The notes beneath the pieces were generated by a model, which was given only the letters and a program-made list of their open reading frames with translations, was not told the origin of the DNA and did no database searches. This document shows, piece after piece, positions 1-7,707 of a stretch of DNA of 35,729 bases. The position numbers and the translations under genes are program-made. The DNA lies in the IMG/VR virus record IMGVR_UViG_3300029951_000076, positions 1 through 35,729 of that record; one strand, 5' to 3'. Position 1 is the stretch's first letter, and every line of letters starts with the position of its first letter. Origin of the DNA: a virus.

Positions 1-26
1 CGCAGGTTAGATGGGGGGGGTCTTGC

Positions 27-497
27 ATGTCGGGACCACCCCCAATGCCGAATGAGCGCAAGCGCAAGCTCGGAAATCCCGGCAAACGTGCACTTCCGAA
101 GGCTGCTGACGTCGTCGCGCTGCCTGGTCTGCCGTTCGCGCCACCCTCCGACCTTGAACCCGCCGGGTTGGCCTTCCTGGCTGATGTCGTGGCCTCGACT
201 CCATGGCTCGCCGATACCGACCGCCCAACGGTCGAGCTTGCGGCTCGATTGGTCGACGAATGCGCCGGAATGGCCGCAGAAATCGCCGAGATGGGCCGAA
301 TGTACGTCACTGACAAGGGATACCCGGTCATTAATCCTTTGGTCGGTGCGCTGGCGACCAGTCGAAAGCAACTGCATTCCGTATTGGCGTCGCTCGGCTA
401 CACGCCGGCGGACCGAACTCGAATGGGGCTCGCCGAGGTTAAGGCGCGAGACAAGTTCGAGGAAATGCTAGAAAGGCGAGCCAATCGAGAGGGGTAG
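27..497 (+). CDS. terS: Terminase small subunit (P27 family)
   Basis: The 156-aa protein should recognise phage DNA and present it to the large terminase for packaging at the portal. The N-terminus has the family pattern of Pro- and Lys-rich residues followed by LGNPGKRALP (about residues 16-25), typical of P27-type small terminases in actinophages. A helical middle and a basic C-terminus follow. It lies 3 bp before the large terminase gene, the usual pairing. The ATG at 27 follows a run of G residues that can act as ribosome binding site. The frame is open to the window edge, so an upstream start cannot be excluded; a second ATG lies at 45. Confidence 0.85.
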   Translation: MSGPPPMPNERKRKLGNPGKRALPKAADVVALPGLPFAPPSDLEPAGLAFLADVVASTPWLADTDRPTVELAARLVDECAGMAAEIAEMGRMYVTDKGYPVINPLVGALATSRKQLHSVLASLGYTPADRTRMGLAEVKARDKFEEMLERRANREG

Positions 498-500
498 CGC

Positions 501-2012
501 TTGAGTGGCCCCCTTTGGCTTACGAAGGTCGCTCCGGAGGACATCGCACGGGGTGATGGCGATCATTTCGGCGCGTTTACGGAATTCCTTCGCGTGACGA
601 AAGACAGTGTCGGCGGTTCCGCTGGCGAGCCGATGGTTATGCGCCATTGGCAGACGGACATGATTAGTCGCCTTCTGGCTCGGCGTGCTGATGGCCGCCT
701 GAGGCATCGACAGGCACTTATCGGCGAGCCGAGAAAGAACGGCAAGAGCGCGCTCGGGGCCGGAATCGGGCTTTATGGGCTCGCCTTCGGGCCGAAGGGT
801 GGCGAGGTCTTCTCGTGTGCTGCCGATAAAGAGCAGGCAAGAATCGTTTTCGGCGTCGCGAAGAAGATGATCGAGCTTGAGCCGTTTTTCAACGGTCGTT
901 TCCGACTCTACCGGGACGCAATCGAGTTCCCGGCGACCGGCTCCGTCTATCGCGTTCTGTCCGCTGAAGCCTTCACGAAGGAGGGGCTGAACCCTCACCT
1001 CGTTCTCTTCGACGAGGTGCACGCGCAGCCAACCCGCGAACTGTGGGACGTGATGGCGCTCGCTACCGGTGCGCGTGTCGAGCCGCTGATTGTCGGCATC
1101 ACTACTGCTGGCGTCAAGAGCGACAGTTCCGGCGGCGACAGCCTTTGCTACGGCATGTACCAGTACGGGTGTCAGGTTGCCAGCGGTGAAGTCGACGACC
1201 CGGCGTTCTACTTCGAATGGTGGGGAGCGCCTGAGAACGCCGACCACCGGGATCGTGCCGTTTGGGCTGAGGCCAACCCCGGTTTCGGCGACATCGTCTC
1301 TGCGGACGACTTCGAGTCGGCCGTGTTGCGCACGCCGGAAGCCGAGTTTCGGACGAAGCGGCTTAACCAGTGGGTGAGCGCCGCTCAGGCGTGGTTGCCC
1401 GCCGGCACATGGGACGCGTGCGTAGATACCACGCGAGAGATTGCGGATGGTGCGGACGTTGTCCTTGGCTTTGATGGCTCATTCAATAACGACAGCACGG
1501 CGCTTGTCGTCGTCGAGTGCCCGACCGATGGACGGCTACCACATGTCGACGTCGTCGCAGCGTGGGAACGCCCTCAGAACACGGGTCAAGACTGGTCTGT
1601 GCCGATTGTGGACGTCGAAGCCGAGATTCGCGCGGCTTGTCGACGCTGGACGGTTCGGGAAGTAGTTTGCGACCCCTACCGCTGGGCTCGGACGTATCAA
1701 ATCCTCGAAGACGAGGGTTTGCCGATCGTGGAGTTTCCCCAGTCTCCCGCGCGCATGATCCCAGCGACGACCAGGTTTTTTGAAGCGGTAATGAACCGCA
1801 CCATCACGCATTCCGGCAACCCGCGCCTAGCGCGCCACCTTGCCAACTGTGTGATCCGCACGGATTCGCGCGGCTCTCGACTCTCGAAGGACTCGAAGGG
1901 CAGTCCTCGAAAAATCGACTTGGCCGTTTCGGCGGTCATGGCGCTTGAGCGTGCGTGCGTCGAACCCGAGCGTGACCCTGAGCCCCAATTCTGGCGCTGG
2001 GACGACCTATAG
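501..2012 (+). CDS. terL: Terminase large subunit (packaging ATPase/nuclease)
   Basis: This 503-aa motor pumps DNA into the prohead and cuts the concatemer. The ATPase domain shows a Walker A-like GEPRKNGKS (residues 75-83) and a Walker B segment LVLFDEVH with acidic residues 171-172. The nuclease half has the RNase H-like start GFDGSFNND (about 323-331, D325 and D331) and a late conserved Asp in KIDLAV. The length is normal for Terminase_1/HK97-type proteins. The TTG start at 501 follows AGAGGGG with good spacing. The stop codon directly abuts the first conserved palindrome at 2013. Confidence 0.95.
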   Translation: MSGPLWLTKVAPEDIARGDGDHFGAFTEFLRVTKDSVGGSAGEPMVMRHWQTDMISRLLARRADGRLRHRQALIGEPRKNGKSALGAGIGLYGLAFGPKGGEVFSCAADKEQARIVFGVAKKMIELEPFFNGRFRLYRDAIEFPATGSVYRVLSAEAFTKEGLNPHLVLFDEVHAQPTRELWDVMALATGARVEPLIVGITTAGVKSDSSGGDSLCYGMYQYGCQVASGEVDDPAFYFEWWGAPENADHRDRAVWAEANPGFGDIVSADDFESAVLRTPEAEFRTKRLNQWVSAAQAWLPAGTWDACVDTTREIADGADVVLGFDGSFNNDSTALVVVECPTDGRLPHVDVVAAWERPQNTGQDWSVPIVDVEAEIRAACRRWTVREVVCDPYRWARTYQILEDEGLPIVEFPQSPARMIPATTRFFEAVMNRTITHSGNPRLARHLANCVIRTDSRGSRLSKDSKGSPRKIDLAVSAVMALERACVEPERDPEPQFWRWDDL

Positions 2013-2036
2013 GCACCTACTAACGTTAGTAGGTGC
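2013..2036. repeat. Conserved palindrome, copy 1 (24 bp, CG centre)
   Basis: This is a perfect inverted repeat made of half-site CACCTACTAAC and its reverse complement, extended by one G-C pair. It starts at the base after the terL stop and ends 18 nt before the ATG of the next gene. It is one of nine copies in the window. Confidence 0.95.
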
Positions 2037-2054
2037 TCCGATTGGAGCGACCAC

Positions 2055-2216
2055 ATGAACGACCGGAAGGAACACAAGCGCCGGGCGCTCTCTGATGTGG
2101 CCGACCTAGCGGGTATCGGCTGTCTGGTCGCCGCTGGCTGGTCATGGAGCGGGATTCTCGGGCTTGCGCTACTCGGCGGGGCGCTGGTGCTGATTGGTTG
2201 GGTGACCGACCATTAG
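2055..2216 (+). CDS. Small phage membrane protein
   Basis: This 53-aa protein starts at an ATG preceded by TTGGAG. It begins with a basic, soluble stretch (MNDRKEHKRR) and then has about 35 residues of Gly/Leu/Ala/Val-rich sequence that could span the membrane once or twice. It lies between the large terminase and the portal, where many actinophages carry a tiny membrane protein of unknown role. Its TAG stop overlaps the apparent ATT start of the portal gene, which suggests translational coupling. No function is recognised. Confidence 0.65.
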   Translation: MNDRKEHKRRALSDVADLAGIGCLVAAGWSWSGILGLALLGGALVLIGWVTDH

Positions 2217-3456
2217 TTTTACCCGTCGCGCCGCTGAGCGCAGAGCCTTTGTTCCGAGTGGGGCGGGTGACCCGTGGGCGATTCCCACGAACGGCAGCCT
2301 TGCGGCAATCACGTCCGCCGGCGTCCCGGTCACCGAAGACACGGCAATGCAACTACTCGTAGTCGCTTCCGCTGTGCGCATCCTGTCTGATGCTGTCGCC
2401 GGACTCCCTTTCGATGCGGTCCGGATGCAGGGAGAGATTCGCCGGACTCTTGAGCCCCCGCCGGGGATCATCTCCGACCCGTTCGGGGGTGCGGCTAACA
2501 CGTCGCTTCCGTCGAGGCGTCTCGGGCTCTCTCAGATGATGGTCTCGCTGTTGCTGCGAGGGAACGCGTATTGCCTGGTGCTGTCTCGGGACTCCCGAGG
2601 GTATCCAAACCGGCTGATGGTGCTTCATCCCGACCGCGTGAAGTGCACGCTCGACGGGAATGGGCAACGGGTCTACGAAGTCAACCGGAAGCCGGTTGAC
2701 GCTGACGACATCGTTCATATCCTGGGGCTTGCCTACCCGGAAGCCGCTACCGGTATCAGCGTCATTCGGTACGCGCGGAACGCCATCGGCTTGGGGCTCG
2801 CCGCCGAGGAATTCGGAGCCCGCTTTTTCGGCAATGGCGCTCACATGAGCGGCATTGTCGAGGTGCCCGGCGACCTCGACCGAGAGCGAGCCCGACAGCT
2901 CAAAGAGTCGTTCACGGCTTCGCATGGCGGACTCAGCCATGCCCACACGGTAGGTGTGCTTTCTGGTGGTGCATCCTGGCGACCGATATCGGTCACGCCT
3001 GAGGATGCCCAGTTTTTGGGCACGCGCGCCGCGCAGACCATCGACCTAGCGATGTTGTTCGGGATTCCGCCGCACATGCTCGGACAGACCGACAAAACTA
3101 CGAGCTGGGGCACCGGCATCGAACAGCAGGGGCTCGGATTTTTGGCGTACACCTTGAATCCGTGGCTCGGGCGCTTCGAAGATGCGTGGTCATCGCTCAT
3201 GCCGAAACCGCAGTGCGCGCGCTTCAATGCTGACGCACTTCTGCGCACCGATACGGCCGGCCGCTATCTCGTCTACGGCGCTGCCCGGTCCGCCGGAATC
3301 CTCACTCAGAACGAAATCCGGGCTTTGGAAAACTTCGCCCCGGTCGAGGGTGGCGACAACATCGCGGCCCCGCTGAATAGCAACGTCGCGCCCATTAAGG
3401 ACACGGGGGCTTCGCCTTCGCCAATGAAGGCCGATGCAATGGGGGCTGTGCTTTAG
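2212..3456 (+). CDS. Portal protein (HK97-type), apparent ATT start
   Basis: The portal is the dodecameric ring at the head vertex through which DNA passes. The segment around residues 44-60 (VTEDTAMQLLVVASAVRILS) and the later GIPPHMLG and TTSWGTGIEQQ motifs are characteristic of HK97-type portals. The first ATG in frame is at 2347, but the 45 codons upstream are open and read as convincing portal sequence (FTRRAAERRAF near the start). No ATG, GTG, TTG or CTG exists in frame between the TGA at 2203 and that ATG. The best start is ATT at 2212, overlapping the upstream TAG and preceded by GGTTGGGTGA. That gives 414 aa, a normal portal length. The ATG at 2347 would yield a truncated 369-aa protein. 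Confidence 0.85.
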   Translation: MSFTRRAAERRAFVPSGAGDPWAIPTNGSLAAITSAGVPVTEDTAMQLLVVASAVRILSDAVAGLPFDAVRMQGEIRRTLEPPPGIISDPFGGAANTSLPSRRLGLSQMMVSLLLRGNAYCLVLSRDSRGYPNRLMVLHPDRVKCTLDGNGQRVYEVNRKPVDADDIVHILGLAYPEAATGISVIRYARNAIGLGLAAEEFGARFFGNGAHMSGIVEVPGDLDRERARQLKESFTASHGGLSHAHTVGVLSGGASWRPISVTPEDAQFLGTRAAQTIDLAMLFGIPPHMLGQTDKTTSWGTGIEQQGLGFLAYTLNPWLGRFEDAWSSLMPKPQCARFNADALLRTDTAGRYLVYGAARSAGILTQNEIRALENFAPVEGGDNIAAPLNSNVAPIKDTGASPSPMKADAMGAVL

Positions 3457-4205
3457 TGACCGACCTTTCCATACGCGCCACCAATGGTGGTGCTGTTGAA
3501 ACACGTAATCGTCCGTTCGATGACGCTCAGATACGTGAGCATCCGGACGGCTCAGGGGGGAATCTTCTCAGGTTCACCGGCTATGCGTCCGTGACTGAGA
3601 CCCCCTACACCATGAGTGACTATCTCGGCGACTACTCCGAGGTAGTGCGCCGGGGGGCTTTCGCTAAGACCCTGGCGAACGGGGCTGACGTGCCGTTCAA
3701 GCTGAACCATGAGGGCTTGACGCTGGCCAGGACCAAAAGCGGCACTATGCGGCTCGCTGAGGATGAGCGCGGCCTTCATGTCGAAGCCGACCTGAACCCC
3801 GCTCAGTCGGCCGTGCGTGACCTTCAGATCGCCATGGATCGCGGCGACCTCGACGAAATGAGTTTTGGCTTTCGGGTCACTGGTCAGTCGTGGTCGCCTG
3901 ACTGGAGTCAGCGCGACATTACCGAAGTCGACATGCACAAGGGTGACGTAAGCGCCGTGAACTACGGCGCGAACCCTCACACGGCCGGCGCTTCCCTTCG
4001 GTCTCGTGAAGCCGCTGACGCGCTCCGTGCGCTCCGCTCTGGGGTCGAGCTGACCCCGGACAAGCTAGATGCGATTTTCGCCCTTCTGGGGGCGCTCGGC
4101 GGTCTTCCCGAGCCTGCCCCGGCGATTGAGTCGCTGTCCGTTCCGGACCTGTCCCTGTATTGCGCCCGTCTTCGCGCACTGGACATCTCTCCCCGCCATT
4201 CGTAA
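3456..4205 (+). CDS. Prohead maturation protease (HK97/S78 family)
   Basis: This 249-aa serine protease should cleave the capsid scaffold domain during head maturation. The family pattern is visible: RFTGYASV near residue 40, FKLNHEG with the probable catalytic H85, and DEMSFGFRV with probable nucleophile S136, followed by EVDMHKGDVSAV. The C-terminal ~70 residues are less conserved. The GTG start overlaps the portal stop (TAGTG), indicating coupled translation. The major capsid gene follows 9 bp later, the standard portal-protease-capsid order of HK97-type heads. Confidence 0.92.
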   Translation: MTDLSIRATNGGAVETRNRPFDDAQIREHPDGSGGNLLRFTGYASVTETPYTMSDYLGDYSEVVRRGAFAKTLANGADVPFKLNHEGLTLARTKSGTMRLAEDERGLHVEADLNPAQSAVRDLQIAMDRGDLDEMSFGFRVTGQSWSPDWSQRDITEVDMHKGDVSAVNYGANPHTAGASLRSREAADALRALRSGVELTPDKLDAIFALLGALGGLPEPAPAIESLSVPDLSLYCARLRALDISPRHS

Positions 4206-4214
4206 GGAACCTTT

Positions 4215-5558
4215 TTGACCAAGCGTGAGCTTATTGCTGATCTCATTTCCAAGCGCGCTGCGATGCGCTCCGCTATCGACGAGGTGCTGAAGGTAGCTCA
4301 GTCGGAGTCGCGCGGCCTTACCGACGATGAGTCGAGCCGCTTCGACACTGACGAGTCCGAGATTCGCGCGCTCGACGACCGCATTTCCGAACTCGATGCT
4401 CAGCTTCGGATGGATGAGGCTTCCGAAGAGATGCGGAAGCGCTATGCGCCGTCCGTTCAGGTCACCAGTGAGCCTGAGGTGTATCGGAAGGCCAACGACG
4501 GGCGGTCGTACTTCCGAGACCTTCACCTTGCCCGAAACAAGGGTGACCGTGACGCGCTCGACCGACTGATTCGCAACGACCGCATTCGCGCGGCTCAGGA
4601 CGAGAAGCGTGCGGCGCTGTCGACCGCCAATGGCGGCGGTGGCGAGTTCGTTCCGCCCCTGTGGCTCGAACAGGACTTCATCGCCTTCGCGCGCCCCGGT
4701 CGAGTCGTGGCGAACCTGTGCCCCACCATGGAGCTTCCGGCCGGAACCGACTCGATCAACATCCCGAAGATCAATACCGGTACGCAGGTTGCTCCGCAGA
4801 CAGCGCAGAACGGCGGAGTCCTCGAACAGGATCTCACCACGACCAGCGTTTCTAGTCCGGTCGTGACCATCGCGGGTGGCCAGACCGTTTCGCTTCAGCT
4901 TCTCGAACAGAGTCCGCTGAACATTGACTCTGTCGTGCTCGCCGATCTCGCGGCGGCCTATGCCGTTCAGCTCGACACTCAGGTGATCCAGGGTGCCGGT
5001 ACCGGTGGCACGCTGACCGGTATCACGACCCTGGCCGGTACGAACGCGCTCGCTTTCACCAGCGCTTCGCCGACGCTTGCGGCTCTGTACTCGAAGCTTG
5101 CGGGTGCCATTCAGGCGATCCACACCAGCCGATTCCTGCCCCCGGACGCAATCATCATGCACCCGCGCCGTTGGGCGTGGGCAATCGCGCAGCAGGACAC
5201 GCAGGGTCGTCCGCTGGTTGTCCCTGCGGCCGGCGGTCCGATGAACGCTGTCGGCAACCTGTCGGCGAATGCGTCTCAGGGCTTTGTGGGTTCGATGCTG
5301 GGGCTTCCCGTCTATGTCGACGCGAGCCTTCCGACGAACCTCGGTACCGGCACCAATCAGGATGTTGTCCTGGTTGCTCGCATGGCTGACCTGATGCTCT
5401 GGGAGTCCGACATTCGGGCTGAGGCTTTCCAGCAGACGTACGCGCAGAACATGTCAGTTTACGTCCGGCTCTACAATTACGCCTCCTTCCAGCCCGGTCG
5501 ATACCCGCAGTCCATTTCCGTGGTCAGCGGCACCGGTCTGGTTGCCCCCACCTTCTAA
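4215..5558 (+). CDS. Major capsid protein (HK97 fold)
   Basis: This 447-aa protein forms the icosahedral shell. The first ~75 residues are highly charged and predicted helical/coiled-coil (Glu/Arg/Asp-rich), resembling the HK97 delta domain that acts as internal scaffold and is removed by the protease. The body has the usual features: GGGGEFVPPLWLEQDF near residue 135, IPKINTGT, a central segment with LDTQVIQG, and the C-terminal block RYPQSISVVSGTGL. The TTG start follows AAGGAACC. A conserved hairpin palindrome follows the stop codon. Confidence 0.93.
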   Translation: MTKRELIADLISKRAAMRSAIDEVLKVAQSESRGLTDDESSRFDTDESEIRALDDRISELDAQLRMDEASEEMRKRYAPSVQVTSEPEVYRKANDGRSYFRDLHLARNKGDRDALDRLIRNDRIRAAQDEKRAALSTANGGGGEFVPPLWLEQDFIAFARPGRVVANLCPTMELPAGTDSINIPKINTGTQVAPQTAQNGGVLEQDLTTTSVSSPVVTIAGGQTVSLQLLEQSPLNIDSVVLADLAAAYAVQLDTQVIQGAGTGGTLTGITTLAGTNALAFTSASPTLAALYSKLAGAIQAIHTSRFLPPDAIIMHPRRWAWAIAQQDTQGRPLVVPAAGGPMNAVGNLSANASQGFVGSMLGLPVYVDASLPTNLGTGTNQDVVLVARMADLMLWESDIRAEAFQQTYAQNMSVYVRLYNYASFQPGRYPQSISVVSGTGLVAPTF

Positions 5559-5566
5559 GGACAACG

Positions 5567-5598
5567 AGGGGCACCTACTAACTTTAGTAGGTGCCCCT
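5567..5598. repeat. Conserved palindrome, copy 2 (extended hairpin, CT centre)
   Basis: The 22-bp core has centre CT instead of CG, and flanks AGGGG/CCCCT extend the stem to about 15 bp. It lies between the capsid gene and the His-rich gene and ends 14 nt before a GTG start. No T-tract follows. Confidence 0.95.
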
Positions 5599-5612
5599 TC
5601 GGGGGAGGGTCT

Positions 5613-6032
5613 GTGTCCCTAGAGCACTGGCGTCGACACGTTCGGCGCGTCCACATAAAGCATCACCGCGTACACACGCGGAAGTCGACGCGTAGTCACA
5701 AGCCCCGCAAGCCGCGCAAGCGCACGAAGGGCACGCACCACCTGCACCACTTGCGGCACATGCACCGGAAAGAACATCACCGGAAGTTCAAGCACCGCAA
5801 GCACCACAAAGACAAGCACCGGACGCACCTGCACCACAAGCGCCATGAGCGCAAGGGGCTGCACCGGAAGCGCCACCATGAGCGGCGCAAGCGCCATAAG
5901 CGCGCGCATCGCCAGTTGCACGCGCATCGGAAGCACCATGCGCGTCACAAGCGCCGAGAGCATCACAAGCACCGGCACGAACACCACAAGCACCGGCGAG
6001 AGCACATCAGGCACCGCCACCGTTGGCACTGA
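5613..6032 (+). CDS. Very basic histidine-rich protein of unknown function
   Basis: This 139-aa protein contains about 44 His, 34 Arg and 21 Lys by manual count, roughly 70% basic or imidazole residues, with no Cys and only about 8 acidic residues. Short repeats such as HHKHR and HRKHH recur from residue 40 to the end. The GTG start follows a strong GGGGGAGGG ribosome binding site. The gene sits directly between the major capsid and head-tail connector genes, so it is probably made with the virion proteins. I do not recognise a family. DNA condensation, capsid-interior binding or metal binding are inferences from composition. The opposite strand is also open over this stretch, but its hydrophobic translation mirrors the biased codons. 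Confidence 0.75.
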   Translation: MSLEHWRRHVRRVHIKHHRVHTRKSTRSHKPRKPRKRTKGTHHLHHLRHMHRKEHHRKFKHRKHHKDKHRTHLHHKRHERKGLHRKRHHERRKRHKRAHRQLHAHRKHHARHKRREHHKHRHEHHKHRREHIRHRHRWH

Positions 6033-6044
6033 AGGGGGCATGTC

Positions 6045-6935
6045 TTGACTCAGGTTATGTACTTCGCTGGGCAAGACGTGCCCCTGTCGGCGACCGTGCT
6101 CGACGACAGCGGGAATCCGGCGACGGAATCCATGACAGTCACGGTGACCGTGACTGACCCGCTCGGGAATGCGACCACGCCGGCCACTGTGAGTGCTGGT
6201 GCTGGTGTCTATACCGCTATCGCTTCGTCGGCGACGACCCTCGGGGTATGGCTGGTCGCGTGGTCGGCTGTCGGTACTAACGTCCGCTGGACATACGCGG
6301 ATCAGTTCACCGTTCGCCCGGTCGGCGTAGAACAGATCGTCGACCTAGTCAGCGTGAAAAAGCACCTGAACATCAATCTGGCCGATACCCGCTCGGACGA
6401 TGAGCTACAGAACTTCATTCTCACTGCCGCCGATCAGGCGCGCGACGTGGTCGGCCCGTTGCTGCCGGAAGTGCATACCGAGTGGTTCGACGGTGGCGCT
6501 TCCTGGATTTTCCCCGATTGGGTTCCGCTGGCATCGATTCTGAGCTGTACCGAGTACTACGGGCTGTCGGCGTTCCTGCTGACGGAACAGCAACTCGGCG
6601 CGCAAATGAACGCGTTCGCCTTCACGGCCGACTACACCACGGGTCAGATCACCCGACGCACTTTCGGCGGCGAAGCCGCACTGTTCGCCGCTGGCTCGAA
6701 GAACATCAAACTCACGTACACGGCGGGGCGAGCGGGCGTGATCCCGTACACGGTTCGTCTCGGAGCGCTGGAACTGATTCGCCACCTCTGGCAGCAGACG
6801 CAGCAGAGCGGCCGACCTCGATTCGGTTCCTCAGCACAAGACGGAGACGTTGCGGGCGCACCGATGGGATTCGCCCTGCCGGACCGTGTCATTGAACTGT
6901 GGTCCCCGTTCCGTCGACCTCCCGGAATCGCCTAG
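6045..6935 (+). CDS. Ig-like domain fused to gp6-type head-tail connector
   Basis: The 296-aa protein has two parts. Residues ~5-92 form a beta-rich Ig-like domain (ATVLDDSGNPAT, VTVTVTDPLGNAT, GVWLVAW, DQFTVRP). Residues ~95-290 resemble HK97 gp6-type connector proteins, with VSVKKHLNI, DDELQNFILTAADQ and RLGALELIRHLWQQT. The connector should sit under the portal and complete the neck, while the Ig domain may be displayed on the virion surface. TTG at 6045 follows GGGGGCATG; an ATG at 6057 is an alternative. Its stop overlaps the GTG of the next gene. Confidence 0.8.
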   Translation: MTQVMYFAGQDVPLSATVLDDSGNPATESMTVTVTVTDPLGNATTPATVSAGAGVYTAIASSATTLGVWLVAWSAVGTNVRWTYADQFTVRPVGVEQIVDLVSVKKHLNINLADTRSDDELQNFILTAADQARDVVGPLLPEVHTEWFDGGASWIFPDWVPLASILSCTEYYGLSAFLLTEQQLGAQMNAFAFTADYTTGQITRRTFGGEAALFAAGSKNIKLTYTAGRAGVIPYTVRLGALELIRHLWQQTQQSGRPRFGSSAQDGDVAGAPMGFALPDRVIELWSPFRRPPGIA

Positions 6936-7408
6936 TGACTCTTGTCATTCCCACGTCTTCCGCCCCTGCCGCGCGTCTCTGGCTCTTCACTCAGCTATCC
7001 GCGCAGATCACCCCCGACCCGTCCAATCCCGATGCGCGCCTGATTGTCGTCTACGACGAACCGGGGCCGGATCAGCCCGAAGACATTGTGTCGGTCGGTG
7101 CCGTTCACCGCACGGTCAAGGCAAAGCGTCTGGTTGGTGGTGGCGGTCCGGGGTGGCTAGACGAGAGCTACACCGTAGAAATCACGGTCGACGTGTACCG
7201 GGGCGGCGACGACGCGCAAGGCGTGTACACGCGCGCTCAGTCCCTTGTCGATGCGGTGGTTGCAGTCGTCCGCAGTGATCCCAGTCTCGGCGACAGCGTG
7301 ACCGTTGCCGTTCCGCTGACTGATCAGACGGAAGTCACTTGGGACCCCGACCACCTAGGCCGTGTGGCCACGTCCGTAATCCAAATCCAGTGCGCTAACA
7401 CCATCTAG
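6935..7408 (+). CDS. Tail terminator / head-tail joining protein
   Basis: This 157-aa protein starts at GTG 6935, overlapping the previous stop (TAGTG). An earlier GTG at 6899 in the same frame would overlap the connector gene by 36 bp and is less likely. The sequence begins VTLVIPTSSAP and contains ARLWLFTQLS, DARLIVVYDEPG, a TVEITVDVYRGG strand and SVIQIQCANTI at the end. The mixed alpha/beta pattern and its position between connector and major tail genes fit a tail terminator. The family assignment rests mainly on position and size. Confidence 0.6.
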   Translation: MTLVIPTSSAPAARLWLFTQLSAQITPDPSNPDARLIVVYDEPGPDQPEDIVSVGAVHRTVKAKRLVGGGGPGWLDESYTVEITVDVYRGGDDAQGVYTRAQSLVDAVVAVVRSDPSLGDSVTVAVPLTDQTEVTWDPDHLGRVATSVIQIQCANTI

Positions 7409-7416
7409 GGACTTTC

Positions 7417-7707
7417 TTGAATTCCTTCCGCTTCATTGGTTCGACTGAGCTGTATTACCCCACTCTCGGCATTACCGCGCTTCCTGGCCAGTGCATCGAC
7501 CTTCCCGGCGAAGCGCCGGCGGATGGGTATTGGATGCCTGTCACGCCGGGGGCGGCGACCGTGACTGTACCGGCTGTCAGTGCCCCTGTAGCGGCCCCTG
7601 TCGAGCCTGCCCCGGCTCCTGCCCCCGCTCCGGCCGTTGAGCCCGCTCCCGCGCCCGTGGAGCCCGCTCCGGTGGCTCCTGTCGCTCCGGAGGTGACCAG
7701 TGCCTAA
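7417..7707 (+). CDS. Small structural-region protein with Pro/Ala-rich tail
   Basis: The 96-aa product has a compact N-terminal half (FIGSTELYYPTLGITALPG, then DGYWMPV) and, from residue ~50, a low-complexity tail of repeated PAPA/VEPAP units. The TTG start follows AGGGACTTTC. Its last codons overlap the GTG of the major tail protein by 8 bp, so the two are probably coupled. Position just before the tail tube gene suggests a minor tail or neck component. A 19-nt stretch of its tail recurs exactly in the tail of the holin gene (17302-17320). No function is recognised. Confidence 0.7.
   Translation: MNSFRFIGSTELYYPTLGITALPGQCIDLPGEAPADGYWMPVTPGAATVTVPAVSAPVAAPVEPAPAPAPAPAVEPAPAPVEPAPVAPVAPEVTSA

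Noticed and set aside
4065-5162. Long minus-strand frame opposite the capsid gene
   Set aside because: Overlaps two well-recognised head genes. Its translation is Arg/Gly-rich with no motif.
5619-6074. Open minus-strand frame (151 aa, hydrophobic) opposite the His-rich gene
   Set aside because: It is the antisense reading of His/Arg/Lys codons. The + frame has a strong ribosome binding site, fits the operon and has normal codon use.
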